Shown: positions 23,013 through 34,824 of the stretch, in pieces
How the letters are laid out: every line of letters starts with the position of its first letter
Position numbering within the stretch: position 1 is the first letter of the stretch
Origin: Jacaranda mimosifolia
Taxonomy: Eukaryota; Streptophyta; Magnoliopsida; Lamiales; Bignoniaceae
NCBI GenBank assembly: GCA_018894105.1
Contig: CM032131.1
Coordinates: 9,202,501-9,266,500, forward strand
Direction: 5' to 3'
DNA: 64,000 nucleotides
Notes under the pieces: model-generated
Seen by the model: only the letters and a program-made list of their open reading frames with translations
Database searches by the model: none
What the model was told of the DNA's origin: nothing
Program-made: the position numbers and the translations under genes

Positions 23013-24347
23013 TCATGCGAACGCCCTTAGTATGGAAAAGGAGTGGTCGAGGTCGAAGAGGTGGTTCTTGGCCTTCTCGGTTTTGATGATCATGTCATCG
23101 ACATAGACCTCTATTGATCTCCCGATCTCACTTTTGAACATGAAGTTCACTAATCTCTGGTACGTTGCTCCTGCATTTTTGAGCCCGAAGGGCATTACCA
23201 AAAAATAGTACACTTTATTGGGGACGACGAACGAGGTCTTGTCCCTATCCTCGGGTGCCATGAATATTTGATAATATCCTTGAAAAGCATCCATCATGCT
23301 CAACAATTCACAACCAGCAGTAGAATTTACTAATAAATCTATACGAGGCAAGGGGTAAGGATCCTTAGGGCAAGCTTTATTTAAATCAATAAAATCATTA
23401 CACATGCGCCACTTTCCCTCATTCTTTGGGACGCATACAACATAACAAAGCCAAGAGGGGTATCGAATTTCTACAATGTATCTTGCCTCTAATAGCTTGT
23501 TGACCTCCTCCTCTATGATTTGGGACCTTTCTGCGTTGAAAGTTCTAGTCTTTTGCTTCACTGGCTTGTGGGCGGGGTCCACATTGAGTCGATGGACGAT
23601 GACACTGGGGTCGATTCCTTGGAGATCAACTGCTTTCCACGCAAACACATCGATGTTTCGATGAAGGAAATCAACCATAAGGCCTTCCAAGCGGTCGCCC
23701 ATATCGCTTCCGACCCAAGTGGTTTTGTCAGGATTTCTAGGTTCCAGCTTTATTATTTTGAATTCCCCGACGAGTTCGACCTGAGTGTCCTCCAATTCTT
23801 TCTTTTTATGTGTAGGTTCCTCCTCGAGTTTCGCTACTAGGGCGTCCCCCAAGGGCTTCAATTGAGGCCTTTTCTTTTGCTCGTTCGCCTCGACGGAAAT
23901 GGTGTAACAACGCCATGCGTCCTTGAGGTTGCACAAAATTTCTCCTAGTCCAGCTGACGACGGGAGCTTGATTTTCATGTGGTATGTGGAGACAATTGCT
24001 CTGAAGTTATTCAGGGCTGGTCGACCGATGATGACATTGTAGGTGAATGGGGCGTCGACTATGAGGTAGTTAATCATCAAGGTTCTGCTCTGGGGATCTT
24101 GTCCAAATGTTGTGGATAGGTTGATGGATCCCTCAGGAATGATCTCGAACCCCTCAAATCCGACCAGAAACATTCTTACTGGGTAAGACTTTAGCTCCCC
24201 CAACTTTATTCTATTTAAGGCGAACAAAAATATGATGTTCACCGAACTGCTGTTGTCGACCAAGACCTTTCTCACCTTGAAATTAGCAATTTGGAGTGTC
24301 ACCACCATGGGGCAGTCCATCTTCCTATCGATGCCTTTGTTCTCCAT
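23013..24347 (-). pseudogene. gypsy protease and reverse transcriptase, longest open part (444 codons)
   Basis: The frame begins in the protease: KVLVDNSSSVNIIF is the active-site block, with DNSSS where DNGSS is usual, so a glycine is lost. The protease C-terminal block YNVIIGRPALNNFRAI follows. Reverse transcriptase begins near residue 245 with RLNVDPAHKPVKQK and has WRMCNDFIDLNKACPKDPYP, DAFQGYYQI, FGLKNAGATYQR and the catalytic YVDDMI (about 23090-23107). Beyond 23013 the frame is lost. It lies between gag (24508-26040) and the RNase H pieces. Confidence 0.92.
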
Positions 24348-24507
24348 GTGGTTGAGTCAGAATCAGTGAAGGAGATTGGTTCCGTGCTGGTGGTAAGCTG
24401 GAAAATAGTTTCGACTTTAGACGATTTGGTCGACTCCAACTACCTTTGGGTTTGCCTTCTGGCCGACCTTGAGTCCCCCTCTGCTTGTCCTCCAGCAATC
24501 ATGTCGA

Positions 24508-26040
24508 TTACTCCTTGAATAGGTGGGTTGGGCTACTGGGTTGGTCTTTTTCCTTTATCATCTCTCCTCGGGCTAACCGACCTTTCTCTACGGGAAGTTT
24601 GGTCGATTTTGCCTTTTTCCCCCTTGCACGCTCGTCGATGAACATTTTTAGGTGGCCTTGTCTGATCAGCCTTTCTATCTCATCGTGCAAGTTGAAACAA
24701 TCCTCTGTGTCATGCTCTTTTTGCTTGTGGAAATGACAATATTTCTTTGATTTTTTCATGGCTTCTGTCTCAATCAGCTTCCTGGGTCTCTTAAGGAGAT
24801 TATCATGTTGAATAGTGAAAAACACCTCCTTCCTGGGCAGATTAAGGGGAGTGTAGTCATGGAACCGCTTGATGGACGACCGCCGTCTCTCTCTGGCCTG
24901 GTGGTCGTCTTTCTCCTTGCTCTTCTTCTTTTCGACCTTGAGGTTACCATATTTAAGTTTATTCATTTCTTCCTGGGTCATGTATCTCTCCGCGAGGCCG
25001 AAGAGTTTCTCCATCGTCCATGGCTACTCTCGCACTAGAGTATTGGCGCATTCCTTATGCCGGAGGCCTAAGAACAAAACGTCTATTCAAAACCTCCGTA
25101 TTGAATCTGGTGAAGAATTCTCAAAGGGACTCTTCTTCATTTTGTTTCACAGTGTGCAAATGGGTGCGCGGGAGCTTCACCTTCCTCCTGCTCGCAAACT
25201 GGTGCAAGAACTTGTCACACAGCTGATCATATGAGTATATTGACGCTGGTTCCAACTTGACAAACCAATCCAACGCTATCCCCTGAAAGGTGGTTACCAA
25301 CATTTTGGCATGAATGTATTCGTTGTGCCCGTGCAGCTGCATCATATGTTCGAACTGCAGCAAATGTTCGTTCGTGTCCGACGAATAATCATATCGAGAC
25401 AGGCCGGTAGGGTTCTTAGTGTCTATGATGATGCGCTCGTCGATTATGTCTTGGATAAAGGGTGAATCTCTTTCCAGATGGAACCTCTGCGACCCTTCCG
25501 AATAGCGATTCCTTTTAGTATTTCTCCTCAAAATTTCCTTTAGCCGCCGGTTTAGCCGCTGAGATGCATTTCTATTCGAGGGAGGCCTTGAGCGTTCGAC
25601 ACTATCGCGCTGCGGGACTTGAATGGGTCGAACACCATGGTCGATTGAATCCGCCACTTCTTCTCGGGGTATGGGTCGGGCTGTTGCCCTCGAAAAATGG
25701 CCCGAGCTGGCTTTGCGCTTCGAGGGAGGCCTTCTGGACTCCATCTATCTTGGTTCTCCCTTAGTTGTCTTTCCTCCAGTAGCATAGGTTGGGGCGTCGC
25801 ACTGGCAGCTGGCTCTAGAGGGACGGTGTGTCTATTCAGAGCTGCTGAGAGTTGAGCCAAAATCTGGGCGGATATTTGTTTGCTAATGAATTGCATTAGC
25901 TGGGGCATGGTCAAGGTGACCACTTGCTTTGCTGGGGCGCCCGAGGCTAGAGTGCCAGTTTCTTGTGGAGGTTGAGCGGGGAAAGAGGTAGACCTCCTAT
26001 TTCTTTCTTTTCTTAAGGGGGCTCGCCTAGTGTTCACCAT
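24508..26040 (-). pseudogene. gypsy gag, broken
   Basis: The start is taken at the ATG 26038-26040 (MVNTRRAPLRKER), about 40 bp inside the 5' LTR, because the further-upstream Met lies in the primer-binding region. The frame changes between 25552 and 25744. The core retrotransposon gag domain includes DYSSDTNEHLLQFEHMMQLH and GIALDWFVKLEPASIYSYDQ. The last open part (25014-24508) has a CHFHKQKEHDTEDC zinc-knuckle-like motif and basic runs. Frames of the three parts differ, so the protein cannot be made intact. Confidence 0.9.
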
Positions 26041-26080
26041 TTTTGATAGCAGACTCAGTGTTCCCATAGACAGCGCCAAA

Positions 26081-26768
26081 TGATGATGGTGAAATCGGTT
26101 TGGTATTCGGATTAGATACTACTTTTGGATGGTTCGACCTCTCTGGTCGATGTATTGTGGTAGATGGGCTGAGTCCTACAATCATGAACACACGTCAGGC
26201 TAGCTGAGGGGCCCTCGATTTAGGCACTCTGACGCTCAAGTCAATTATATATTCGACCGAAAGAGCAACAGAGTGAGGGCTTTTCTGTGTAGAGAATGGC
26301 ATATCTTTGATGGGCTGGAATAAGGGTATTTATAGCCTTCTCCCAGTGTGGATTAATCTAAGATGCCCTTGGCATGTTGTAACGGCCTTTGTCCTTGCAT
26401 GGGGGCCATTAAGTCATCTTCCACCTTTGTACTATTCTAGGTGGCTACCTTTCCAGGTTTTAGGGGCAGAATAGGACACTGTACACGCGTCTCCTCTCTG
26501 GTGCGACAGTATGGGTGGTACTAGGGTGGTGTGCGCCATTAATACAGAGGCATGCTATCTGTTAGAGCATTTAATGCGGCAGTGGAAGTCATACGTCTGA
26601 TCGAGCTCCCAGGTCGATCAAATACTAGAGTCACCGGGAGGTCTACCGGCTGGTCGATTGGGGTCGACCCTTGTCGATGGAGAAATTAGGCCCAGTGCGT
26701 GGTGGGCCTGCTGCTGCATCTTTGGGCCAGTGGTCTATTGGCCGAACACATTGGGTTATCCCATATCA
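26081..26768 (-). repeat. 5' LTR of the gypsy element
   Basis: Starts TGATGATGG and ends CCCATATCA on the + strand. It is followed by GTAAC (26769-26773). The internal primer-binding sequence adjoins its inner edge at about 26063-26080. Confidence 0.92.
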
Positions 26769-26773
26769 GTAAC

Positions 26774-27180
26774 GAAATGCTTATTTTTGAATTAAAATAT
26801 TATTTAACTATTTGTAACCAAATATTTTGTTACATAAACAATTAGTAACTATACTTAATTAAATAAATAATATTATTATAATATGCATTGGTAATGAAAA
26901 ATAAAAGGCGACAAAATTGCCAACATTTTGGTAATTATTTATTTTGTTACGCTATAGAAATCTGTTGTAACTAACATTGTTTTGTCACTAATACAAAACT
27001 TTTTGTGACAAATATTTCATCACCATAAGGTCATCATTCATAACGAACCATAAATTTCATTACTAAGACTTTTTGCGACGAGCTTTAGCGCACAAAACTT
27101 CAATAACAAAAAGTTCGTTACCAATATTTTGGGTAACGAATTTCAGCGTTATGGTAAGAAGTTATTCATTACTAAAAGTG
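26774..27180. repeat. right subterminal repeats of the CACTA element
   Basis: Repeated GTAAC, GTTAC and CGTTACC motifs run up to the inverted end at 27195. They mirror the array at 8900-9245. No gene is seen in this stretch. Confidence 0.7.
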
Positions 27181-27195
27181 TAATTTGTTGTAGTG

Positions 27196-27860
27196 TCTTC
27201 TTTGCACCACCTAAATACTTCATCTCAATTTCTTCACTTAACTAAGCCTTTAAATTGTTGATTTCAAATATATTTCTAGAGGCAATCAACATATCATCAA
27301 CATACAATAACAAATATACGAGAAGGCTATCACTATATTTTTTATAATATACATAGCAATTGTAAATGCTTCTAGTATATCCTATCTTGGTAATAAAAGC
27401 ATCAAACCTCTTATACCACCACTGCCTGGGAGACTGCTTTAAGCCATATAAAGACTTCTTCAAAAGACATGCTTGATTTCCTTTCCCGAAAATAATGAAT
27501 CCCTCTAGTTGACTCATGTAAATTTGTTTCTCCACATCACCATGCAAAAATGTTGTTTTCACATCTATCTGCTCAAGCTCCATATCAAACAGAGCCACCA
27601 TGGTAAGTAACACACGAATGGAAATATGTTTTACAACTGGGGAGAATACCTCATGGAAGCCAACTCCCTCTCTCTGAGTAAAACCCTTAGCAACCAATCG
27701 CGCCTCGTATCTCGCATTCTCAACCCCGGGAATCCCTTTCTTCTTCTTGTAGATCCATTTGCAACCTACAATCTTCTGCCTTTTAGGTACATCAACCAGC
27801 TCCTATGTGCTATTCTTGTAGAGACTCTGGGCGAGAAATGGCTTTATTCATAGCTAATTT
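27196..27860 (-). pseudogene. copia element 2 reverse transcriptase, N-terminal part
   Basis: The frame 27697-27242 reads VAKGFTQREGVGFHEVFSPV, the first RVT_2 block, then QIDVKTTFLHGDVEKQIYM, KKSLYGLKQSPRQWW and the catalytic YVDDMLIAS. It stops just after INNLKA at 27242-27244. A few codons later, at 27196, the CACTA element begins. The remainder of the domain is found at 8045-8877. Confidence 0.9.
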
Positions 27861-28120
27861 ATCAGAATCTTCATTCATAGCTGCAACCTATTTATCAGAA
27901 TCTGGGCGAGAAATAGCTTCCTTGTATGTGACTGGATCATCACCCACAAACTCGTTGGCCGAATTCAAAGCATAAGCAACCAATCTAAATATGCAAACCG
28001 CTGTGGTGGTTTGATCTGCTTCCTCTCTCTATCACGAGTCAAACGATAGTTCTGTAGTAAATTATTTTCCTACTGTTGATTAGGTGATAATGTGCTTTCA
28101 CTAGCTTCATCTACCATATT

Positions 28121-29060
28121 CTATTTCCCCTTTGAAACTTGTGGAGAGTCAATTTCAATCTCCACATTCTCTTTAACACCCTGTTCAGGCTGCTCCACCT
28201 TTTTCATCATTGTAGACTCATAAAATGTCACGTCCCTACTGATAATCATCTTGGAGCTCTTGTCATCATTATACCACAAACGATAACCCTTGGCTCCATC
28301 TGCATAGCCTAGGAATATGCATTTCCTAGCCCTTTGCTCAAGCTTCCCATCCCATACATAAGCATAGGCTGGACACCCAAATACTCTCAGATTTGAGTAA
28401 TCAACAGGAGATTCGGACCAAACTTCCATTGGTGTCTTGCAGTCCAAAGCAGTCGATGGTGACCTATTCACAAAATAACAAGCAGTATTAATTGCTTTTG
28501 CCCAAAAATCCTTTGGCAACTCGGCGTTAAAGAGCATGTATCTAGCTCTTTCCAAGATAGTCTTGTTCTTCCATTTTGCAACTCCATTCTGCTGTGGTGT
28601 ATGTACAATTGTGCGATGCCTCACAATCCTTCCTTATTGCAGAATTTCTGAAATTCCTTGTGCAGAACTCCAATCTGTCGTCAATCCTCAAGCGTTTTAT
28701 CTCCTTTCCAGTCTACTTCTTGATCAAAGTTTTCCATTGTTTGAAGTTGACAAACACCTTATCCTTATGCTTCAGCATGTATACCCATAGTCTCCGTGAG
28801 AAATCATCAATGAATGTCAGCATGTACCCGGCACTTCCCTTTGAAGGAACCTAAGAAGGCTCCCAAAGCTCTGAGTGAATGTAATCCAAGGTGCCCTTAG
28901 TCCTGTGAATTGCAGTGCCAAATTTTACCCTATGTTGCTTGGCAAGCACAGACTACTCGAATAAATCCAGCTCTCCAGTCTTTTCTCCACAAAACAAACC
29001 TCATTTGCTTAGTTCTGGCATCCCCCTCTCACTCATATGCCCAAGCCACATATGCCACAA
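28121..29060 (-). pseudogene. copia element 2 integrase, broken
   Basis: The open part 28624-28121 carries HTPQQNGVAKWKNKTILE, the catalytic Glu region of copia integrase with its usual Glu-Arg changed to Lys-Trp. It is followed by FWAKAINTACYFVNRSPS and LRVFGCPAYAYV, the integrase C-terminal block. The earlier half (28625-29060) is readable only in pieces because of stops. The reading direction and spacing fit the neighbouring protease and reverse transcriptase. Confidence 0.85.
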
Positions 29061-29062
29061 TC

Positions 29063-29460
29063 TTATAGTATTATTGACTGATGAAGAACTGTTGTAGTAC
29101 CAGAAACTGTGTTGTCCTGCAATATGTAAAGGCCATTCCGCTTGTCTCCCTTCATGATAAGCAATGTACCTTTGGAAACCCGCATAACTCCATCTCGAGC
29201 ACTGTACTCATAGCCATTCTTGTCCAGAATACCCAGTGAAATCAGATTTTTCTTCAGATTTGGAAAATGAAGCACATCTATTAGGGTACTTACTATATCG
29301 TTGCGCATTCTGATACGAACTGAGCAAATTCCTATAACCCTACATGAAGCATCATTTCCCATAAGCACTTTACCACCATCGTATTTTTGATAAGTGGTAA
29401 ACCAATTTTCTCATGGGCACATATGGTAGAAACAACTACTATCCAAAATCCACTCCAGAC
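29063..29460 (-). pseudogene. copia element 2 protease and pre-integrase region, broken
   Basis: The minus strand reads WILDSSCFYHMCP, then a TGA stop, then a frame that continues through VLMGNDASCRVIGICSV and LHFPNLKKNLISLG. These are the copia aspartic protease and its downstream core. The catalytic triad region is DSS rather than DSG, a Gly to Ser change expected to harm activity. The frame closes at 29063. Confidence 0.85.
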
Positions 29461-29469
29461 TTAGTAAAC

Positions 29470-30293
29470 TCTCAGTAACATTGAGAACAAGCCCACCATT
29501 AGACTCAACCTCAACAATTCATGCAACATCATCATGTTTCTGATAAGAAGTTTCCCTATATCCTTTGCCTTTCCACATTCTAGATAATTTCATTTCTCGT
29601 ACCTCTTTCCACCGCACCTAAAACACTTGTCGTCGGTTCCAGGCTTGGTTCGGGACTTTGATTGGCCTCTACTCCTTCCCCTTTCTCTCGGTCTCCCATT
29701 CGCCACCAATCCTCCCTATTTTCACCATCATTGTTGTTGGACATGTTTTCTCAATTCGTTGGAATTCATGAGGCCTTCACATCCTCCATTGAAATCGTAT
29801 CTCTCCCGTACAACAAAGTAGAAACCAAGTGGTCAAAAGATTTTGGCAAAGAACACAATAGAATTAATGCTTGATCTTCATCTTCAATTTTTACATCTAT
29901 ACTAGCGAGATTCAGAATCACTTTATTGAAATAATCAATGTGCTGAGTAATAGATGTACCTTCCTTCGTTCTCAATGTGTATAACCACTGTTTCAAATAC
30001 AGTCGTTTCATCACAAACTTTATCATATAGAGACTCTCCAGCTTCGCCCATAATTCCGCTGGCGTACTTTTTGTGGCAACCTCTCTCAATACGTTATCTA
30101 CTAATGATAGCACCAGAGTACCGTGAGCCTTCACCATGAACTCATCCTTCTCCTCGTTTGTCAGCATCTCTGGCAAGAAATTTCTGCCCTTGAACGATCT
30201 CTGTAGAACTTGTTGACACGGGAGGGCGTGCATCTTCATCTTCTACAACCCAAATTCATTTTTCCCATCAAATTTCTTTACCTCATACTTCAT
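29470..30293 (-). pseudogene. copia element 2 gag (UBN2 type), broken
   Basis: The natural start is the ATG at 30291-30293, about 20 bp inside the primer-binding site, giving MKYEVKKFDGKNEF. An in-frame TAG follows at codon 17, probably a lost Trp. The open part then runs from 30239 to 29766 with the typical copia gag helices (AELWAKLESLYMIK, YFNKVILNLASI). Further down, near 29590-29625, a zinc-knuckle remnant with CFRCGGK can be read but is followed by a stop. Gag packages the element RNA; this copy is inactive. Confidence 0.85.
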
Positions 30294-30314
30294 GGCTAAC
30301 ATCTGATCCAACTG

Positions 30315-30326
30315 GCTCTGATACTA
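30315..30326 (-). other. tRNA-Met primer-binding site of copia element 2
   Basis: The minus strand reads TAGTATCAGAGC, one base different from the usual TGGTATCAGAGC. It lies a few bases inside the 5' LTR. Confidence 0.75.
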
Positions 30327-30329
30327 ATT

Positions 30330-30773
30330 TGTTGTAACCTAGGAGGATCTATTATGAAAACTATGAAATAATAGTAAAGTAATTTAATAAAAATTGACAA
30401 TAGGATTTGACGTGGTTCGGTAATGTGACTAATCCACCCGACAAACAAAGGATCTTGCTGATTTGAAATCAAGATAACAAGTATAACTTTGAGTCCCACG
30501 AATCTCACAAGAACATCCAACACCCTTGTTCTAAACTCCATCTTGAGAAACTATCTCAAAAGTAGTATAGAATCACTTGTGTATTGTCTGTCCTATTCAA
30601 CCTAGAAGAAAACGGGGTTTAAATACCCAAACAATAGCCAAATAGGCCATAGGCTTGTGCGTGGCGCCGCAAGGCCGGCTGCTGAATACCTGCCTAGTTT
30701 CCGCGCCTGCCGTTTCGCACCATTTCTTCATTTTCTCACCATTTGTAGGTCAAATTTCAAGGCAAAATCAACA
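30330..30773 (-). repeat. 5' LTR of copia element 2
   Basis: Starts TGTTGTAACC and ends AATCAACA on the + strand. It is followed directly by the target duplication ATAAC (30774-30778). It is homologous to 7555-7982. Confidence 0.9.
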
Positions 30774-30778
30774 ATAAC

Positions 30779-31294
30779 AATAAATTGTTTGGTCATTGAG
30801 ATGCAATCTAAATATTATATATGTAAATTCTCACAACCAAGATGCTATTAAATTACAAATCAATAGTAAACGTTACAACTTTTTTTATGTTATGGCCTCA
30901 ATATAAATTTTATTAATTCTTTTACTAACATTTTTGTCATTTTTTACATGAACAAAACAACAACAACAACAACAATAAAATGATTTTTGCAATCAAATTA
31001 AAATTGCATTAATGAACTCAAGAAGGGAAAAAAACAAGGATGTTACAACACTTTTTTATCCAAAGATTTTATTTCTTCTTGTGAGAGGAATAAAGAAGAG
31101 GTGTTTTGTCTTTTCTTTCTTTCCTTTCTAATAACAATCAATTTCTTGCTTTGATAAAAATTATTTCAATTTTCAATATATTTTTGTCTAATTAACCTAT
31201 TCTTAGAAAGGTCTTTATTAAATATAATTAAAAATTTAATGTTTTGCTTCACTGACCACGAAGAATTAATCACCAAAGATTCTGCTCTTATATT
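30779..31294. other. AT-rich spacer, no gene seen
   Basis: Contains an (AAC)n microsatellite at about 30955-30975. No recognised coding or element ends. It separates copia element 2 from the hAT-like element. Confidence 0.5.
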
Positions 31295-32109
31295 CAATGT
31301 TTTTGAAAATTGAACTAGATAAAAAATCGAAAGCCTTACTGATTGTTGGTTTAACCAGTTGGATTGATTTGACTATTGATTACATCAGTATGATGCTATA
31401 ACGATGTAATAAGTATATTTAATTTTATAAATATATATGTAGCACCCCTACTCGGGATAGCACCTAAGGCGAGTCGCCATTTAGTTCAATCTTAAATTGA
31501 ACCTACAATTCAATCAATAGACCCAAAAGATTTCAAAGTTAACTTATCAAAGCAGCGGAAATTTCAAACTTAACTGACTCAACAAACCATTGAGTACATA
31601 CCATGATTCACTTTTCTTACATTTAACAAAAACATTTACGTGCCTTAAGTCATTTATATCAACATGACATATCACAACGTCTCTAGGGTATACAAGATGT
31701 CCTAAAGGAACCCATAATCATATACAATCGTTTTCTATTACAAAATGTGTTCGCCCATCCAAGCCTGGAGTTCCAGTTCATCACTTAAACCTGTCTGAGA
31801 AAATCAAGGAAATACAGGAGGTAAGTCCAAAGGACTTAGTGAGGTATAAAAATCATAAGCAGGTGGAAATCTGTTGGGGACGAATCAACTCAACAGATCA
31901 TAAGTTAACGTTTAGAACAAGAACAATATCAGATACAAATAATAGTTTGAGCATATAGGAATTGCCTATTCCTTATCGCTCCACGAATAGTGTACAAACG
32001 ATCAGAATCAACAAGACCGAGTCATATGTAGTTCAACGGAATTGGCTTGACATGCATATCACAATACCAATGGCAATTCATGATAATACAATCGATCAAC
32101 AATAACAAT

Positions 32110-32235
32110 TCAATGGCACAAGCATGACAGCTTGGCAATAACAATGGCACGAGCATGACAGCTTGCCGAAAATAATGGCACAAGCACGACGGCTTAGCAA
32201 TAACAATGGCACAAGCATGACAGCTTGGCACACAA
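32110..32235. repeat. 31-bp tandem repeat, four copies, in the LTR
   Basis: Units begin AATGGCACAAGCATGACAGC at about 32112, 32143, 32174 and 32205. The minus-strand open frame across this region is just the repeat translated. A shorter version lies near 36610-36675 in the other LTR. Confidence 0.85.
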
Positions 32236-32246
32236 AAGATGCATAA

Positions 32247-32740
32247 GAGTATCCTTAGCACATAACAGATAGACGGTATATACCTAGGAGTATCCCTAGC
32301 ATATCATAAATAGACGGTAGATACCTAGGAGTATCCCTAGCATATCACAGATAGACGGACGATACCTAGGAGTATCCTTAGCATATCACAAACAGACGGT
32401 AGATACCTAGGAGTATCCCTAGCATATCACTAACAGATTGTAGATACCTAGGAGTATCCCTAGCATATCACTGACAGACGGTAGATACCTAGGAGTATCC
32501 CTAGAATATCACAGAAAGATGGATGATACCTAGGAGTATCCCTAGCATATCACAGACAGATGGTCAATACCTAGGAGTATCCCTAACATATCACAGACAG
32601 ACGGTCGATACCTAAGAGTATCCCTAGCATATTGTTGATACCTATGAGTCTCCCTAGCGTATCACTAACATACGAACAATATCAATCAATCGGATTTGCG
32701 ACAAGGCATATTGATACCTAGGAGTCTCCCTAGCATATCG
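32247..32740. repeat. 41-bp tandem repeat array in the 3' LTR
   Basis: TACCTAGGAGTATCCCTAGC recurs at 32281, 32322, 32363, 32404 and 32445 and onward, an exact 41-bp step for about nine copies, with altered units at both ends. Each unit holds an inverted CTAGG-AGTAT-CCCTAG. Confidence 0.9.
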
Positions 32741-34824
32741 TTGACATATGAACAATATCAATCAATCAGATTTGCTGACAAGGCAATAGATAACATGTAC
32801 AGAAATGCCCTCAAGGCAATACCATAACGATTAACAAGTACGATTAAGCCATCATGGCCATTTACGAACTGATAGGTATGCCGGCAAGGCATACGATAGC
32901 AAGATAATAACAGAAAATCTAGCGAAATAGAATACAAACAATAGTTTTGGGGAACCTCGCAAGGTTCATGTCAAGAGAACCTCACAGGGTTCGAAAAATA
33001 ATAGCAATGATAACGAAAATCTAGATAGATATCAGATCAGTAGAACTTAACCAGGTTCAACGATAGCTATGGAATAAGGTTATACGAAGCAAGTGCCGAT
33101 TGGCAGAACCACATAGGAGTACAATAAATAATAGAGTGCGATAATCAAGTCAATATCAACCCTTACAGGGGTTTATGAAGAAAATCGATAGGTAAAAGAA
33201 GTGCCAGATTGGCGGATCCTCACCTCCGTAGTCTCAGAAATGTAGTCACCGACTATTGGTCCATGGGACCCACTTCTTCATCACCTAATCCAAAAGAATA
33301 GGTCCAAAGTCAAGATCCTCATTTGATCATATAATCACATTTATACAAATTAACAACCTAAAATCGATATTTAATTGGCTAAATCGATAACCTCAATAAA
33401 AACATGCTAATAGCGCCGATCTCCTTAAGGGAATATACAATTGGATCTTAAATCGTTCAGTTGATCTTGCCACAACATACTAAATCGATAACGATAGTCC
33501 AATATCCCTTAAAAATCCCAATTTTATCTCAAATTTATTACATGATAATACAAATTCGAGCTTTCTAAACTTAGGACGCTACATGCATGATCCAAATCTT
33601 GGTTCTGACTCATCTCAATTAACCTAAGTATTGCCACTTAGTTCCAAATCCATAGAATTAGGGTTTTCTCTTCAGATTAACTCAATTACTCCCAAGATTA
33701 TCATGCAATAATATAAATCCCAACTCACTTGGCCCATAGTTTACATGCATGTCTTAATTTTTCCAATTAAATCGCGTATTTTTTCGTTGGTACATTGTAT
33801 AGCACGAATTTGAAGGTATATATACATACGCATGCATACAATTACAACTCAAATCTGGCCATTTACCCAATATCTTCTTATCAGATCTTTGAATATATGA
33901 TCAGCTTGTGTGCATGTATTCCTTGCGACGAGATAAAGATTCTGTCTAGTCGCCGCCACCGCACCACCGCCGCCGCCGTCCTCCGCCGCTGGAGATACAC
34001 ACACCAACACTAGTAGGTGCGCTTCAGCTCAACTAAGCAAACCCCCAAGGAAATTTTGCCAAACACCTCCGAGAATGGCCTCAGTTGCAGCCCCGATCAC
34101 CCAGTACCACCACTTCCGCCGCTGCGATTTTTGCCCAATTCCTCCGTCCACGGTGGTCCGTTTGAGAATCTGAAAGTACTGGCGTGATCCTCGAGCTGAT
34201 CCCGTCAAAACCCATACTTGGGTTACATCAAACAGTCATCAGAAAATGGAACCCATCGAGCTCCATCATGGCTGTATTTTCAATCACTTTTTTCGACCGT
34301 TTCACCGGTCTAATTGGGAAGAAATGGGTATATTTGTGTTCTTTGTTCAGAGAGGAACATTTTTGTACCAAATGTGATGGGTTTTGGTCGCTAGATGAAG
34401 GAGTTCACTGGAGAGAGAGAGAGAGGGGAAGGGTTTCGGTGGGGAAGATGATAGAAATGGGGGTTGAAATGCAAAATCCCATTTTATAGAATTGGACTTT
34501 CTTTATTTACAAATTAACCCCCCTAATATTTTATTCAGCGTTCAATTGGGTCCTCCAAGGTTTCCCAACCTTTCATTTCAGCTCCAAACTTAGTTAGTGC
34601 ATAAATTTGAACCCCTTTAACCCAAAATAATCACCATGTAACCCCAAAACTTTCCAAGTTTGGTTCAATCCAATTTCCTCAAATTGTAAATTGACCCTAA
34701 ACTTATTATTTTCTTGCAATCAAGTCCTTTTCACCTATTTTTTGAGCCATAAAATCCAACCAATAAAAATCTTAATTTTCTAAATCCTTATTTTTCTGAA
34801 ATACTAAATTTTAAGGGTGTTACA

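Larger units (their letters stand above)
16356..26768 (-). mobile_element. Ty3/gypsy retrotransposon, Tat-type, with antisense ORF
   Basis: Two LTRs (16356-17045, 26081-26768) bound the element. The flanking GTACC (16351-16355) and GTAAC (26769-26773) agree at four of five bases and are read as the target duplication. The primer-binding region just inside the right LTR reads TTTGGCGCTGTCTATGGG on the minus strand, and a purine-rich tract lies inside the left LTR. Order on the minus strand: gag, protease, reverse transcriptase, RNase H, a second RNase H, integrase. An antisense (+) ORF lies between integrase and the 3' LTR. The second RNase H and the antisense ORF are known traits of the Tat lineage. 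All frames are broken. Confidence 0.93.
8881..27195. mobile_element. Non-autonomous CACTA (En/Spm) element, itself split by a gypsy element
   Basis: The left end CACTACAACAAACTACACTT (8881) and the right end, inverted, CACTACAACAAATTACACTT (27195) are perfect CACTA-type ends. The 3-bp target duplication TCT flanks both (8878-8880, 27196-27198). Subterminal regions at 8900-9240 and 26770-27175 are rich in GTTAC/GTAAC repeats on both strands, as expected for transposase-binding sites. After removing the gypsy element (16356-26768) about 7.9 kb remains, with no transposase frame. The left arm holds tandem repeats, MULE fragments and a SINE head. Confidence 0.9.
7555..30773 (-). mobile_element. 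Ty1/copia element 2, interrupted by an 18-kb nested insertion
   Basis: Two homologous LTRs (7555-7982 and 30330-30773) lie in the same orientation and are flanked by the identical 5-bp duplication ATAAC (7550-7554 and 30774-30778). Inside the right LTR is a Met-tRNA primer-binding site (30315-30326), and inside the left LTR a polypurine tract (about 7986-7996, AAGGTGGAGA on the minus strand). The order on the minus strand is gag, protease, integrase, reverse transcriptase, RNase H. A CACTA element at 8881-27195 splits the reverse transcriptase. Without it the copia would be about 4.9 kb, a normal size. Coding regions carry stops and the LTRs are clearly diverged, so the element is old. Confidence 0.93.
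31438..34824 (-). repeat. 3' LTR of the large gypsy derivative
   Basis: Homologous to 35939-39204 along its length and 121 bp longer. It contains a 31-bp tandem array (32110-32235) and a 41-bp array (32247-32740). Short open frames shared by both LTRs (for example 34184-34489) have no recognised domain. Confidence 0.9.

Noticed and set aside
32022..32261. Cys/His-rich 79-codon frame
   Set aside because: It is simply the 31-bp tandem repeat translated.
32247..32740. Regularly spaced repeats resembling a CRISPR array
   Set aside because: Units are directly adjacent 41-bp repeats with no unique spacers, lie in a plant LTR, and recur in the partner LTR.
34184..34489. Open frame conserved at 34184-34489 and 38568-38897
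   Set aside because: The two are the same place in two homologous LTRs; the frames differ in length and content and show no domain. Similarity comes from LTR duplication.
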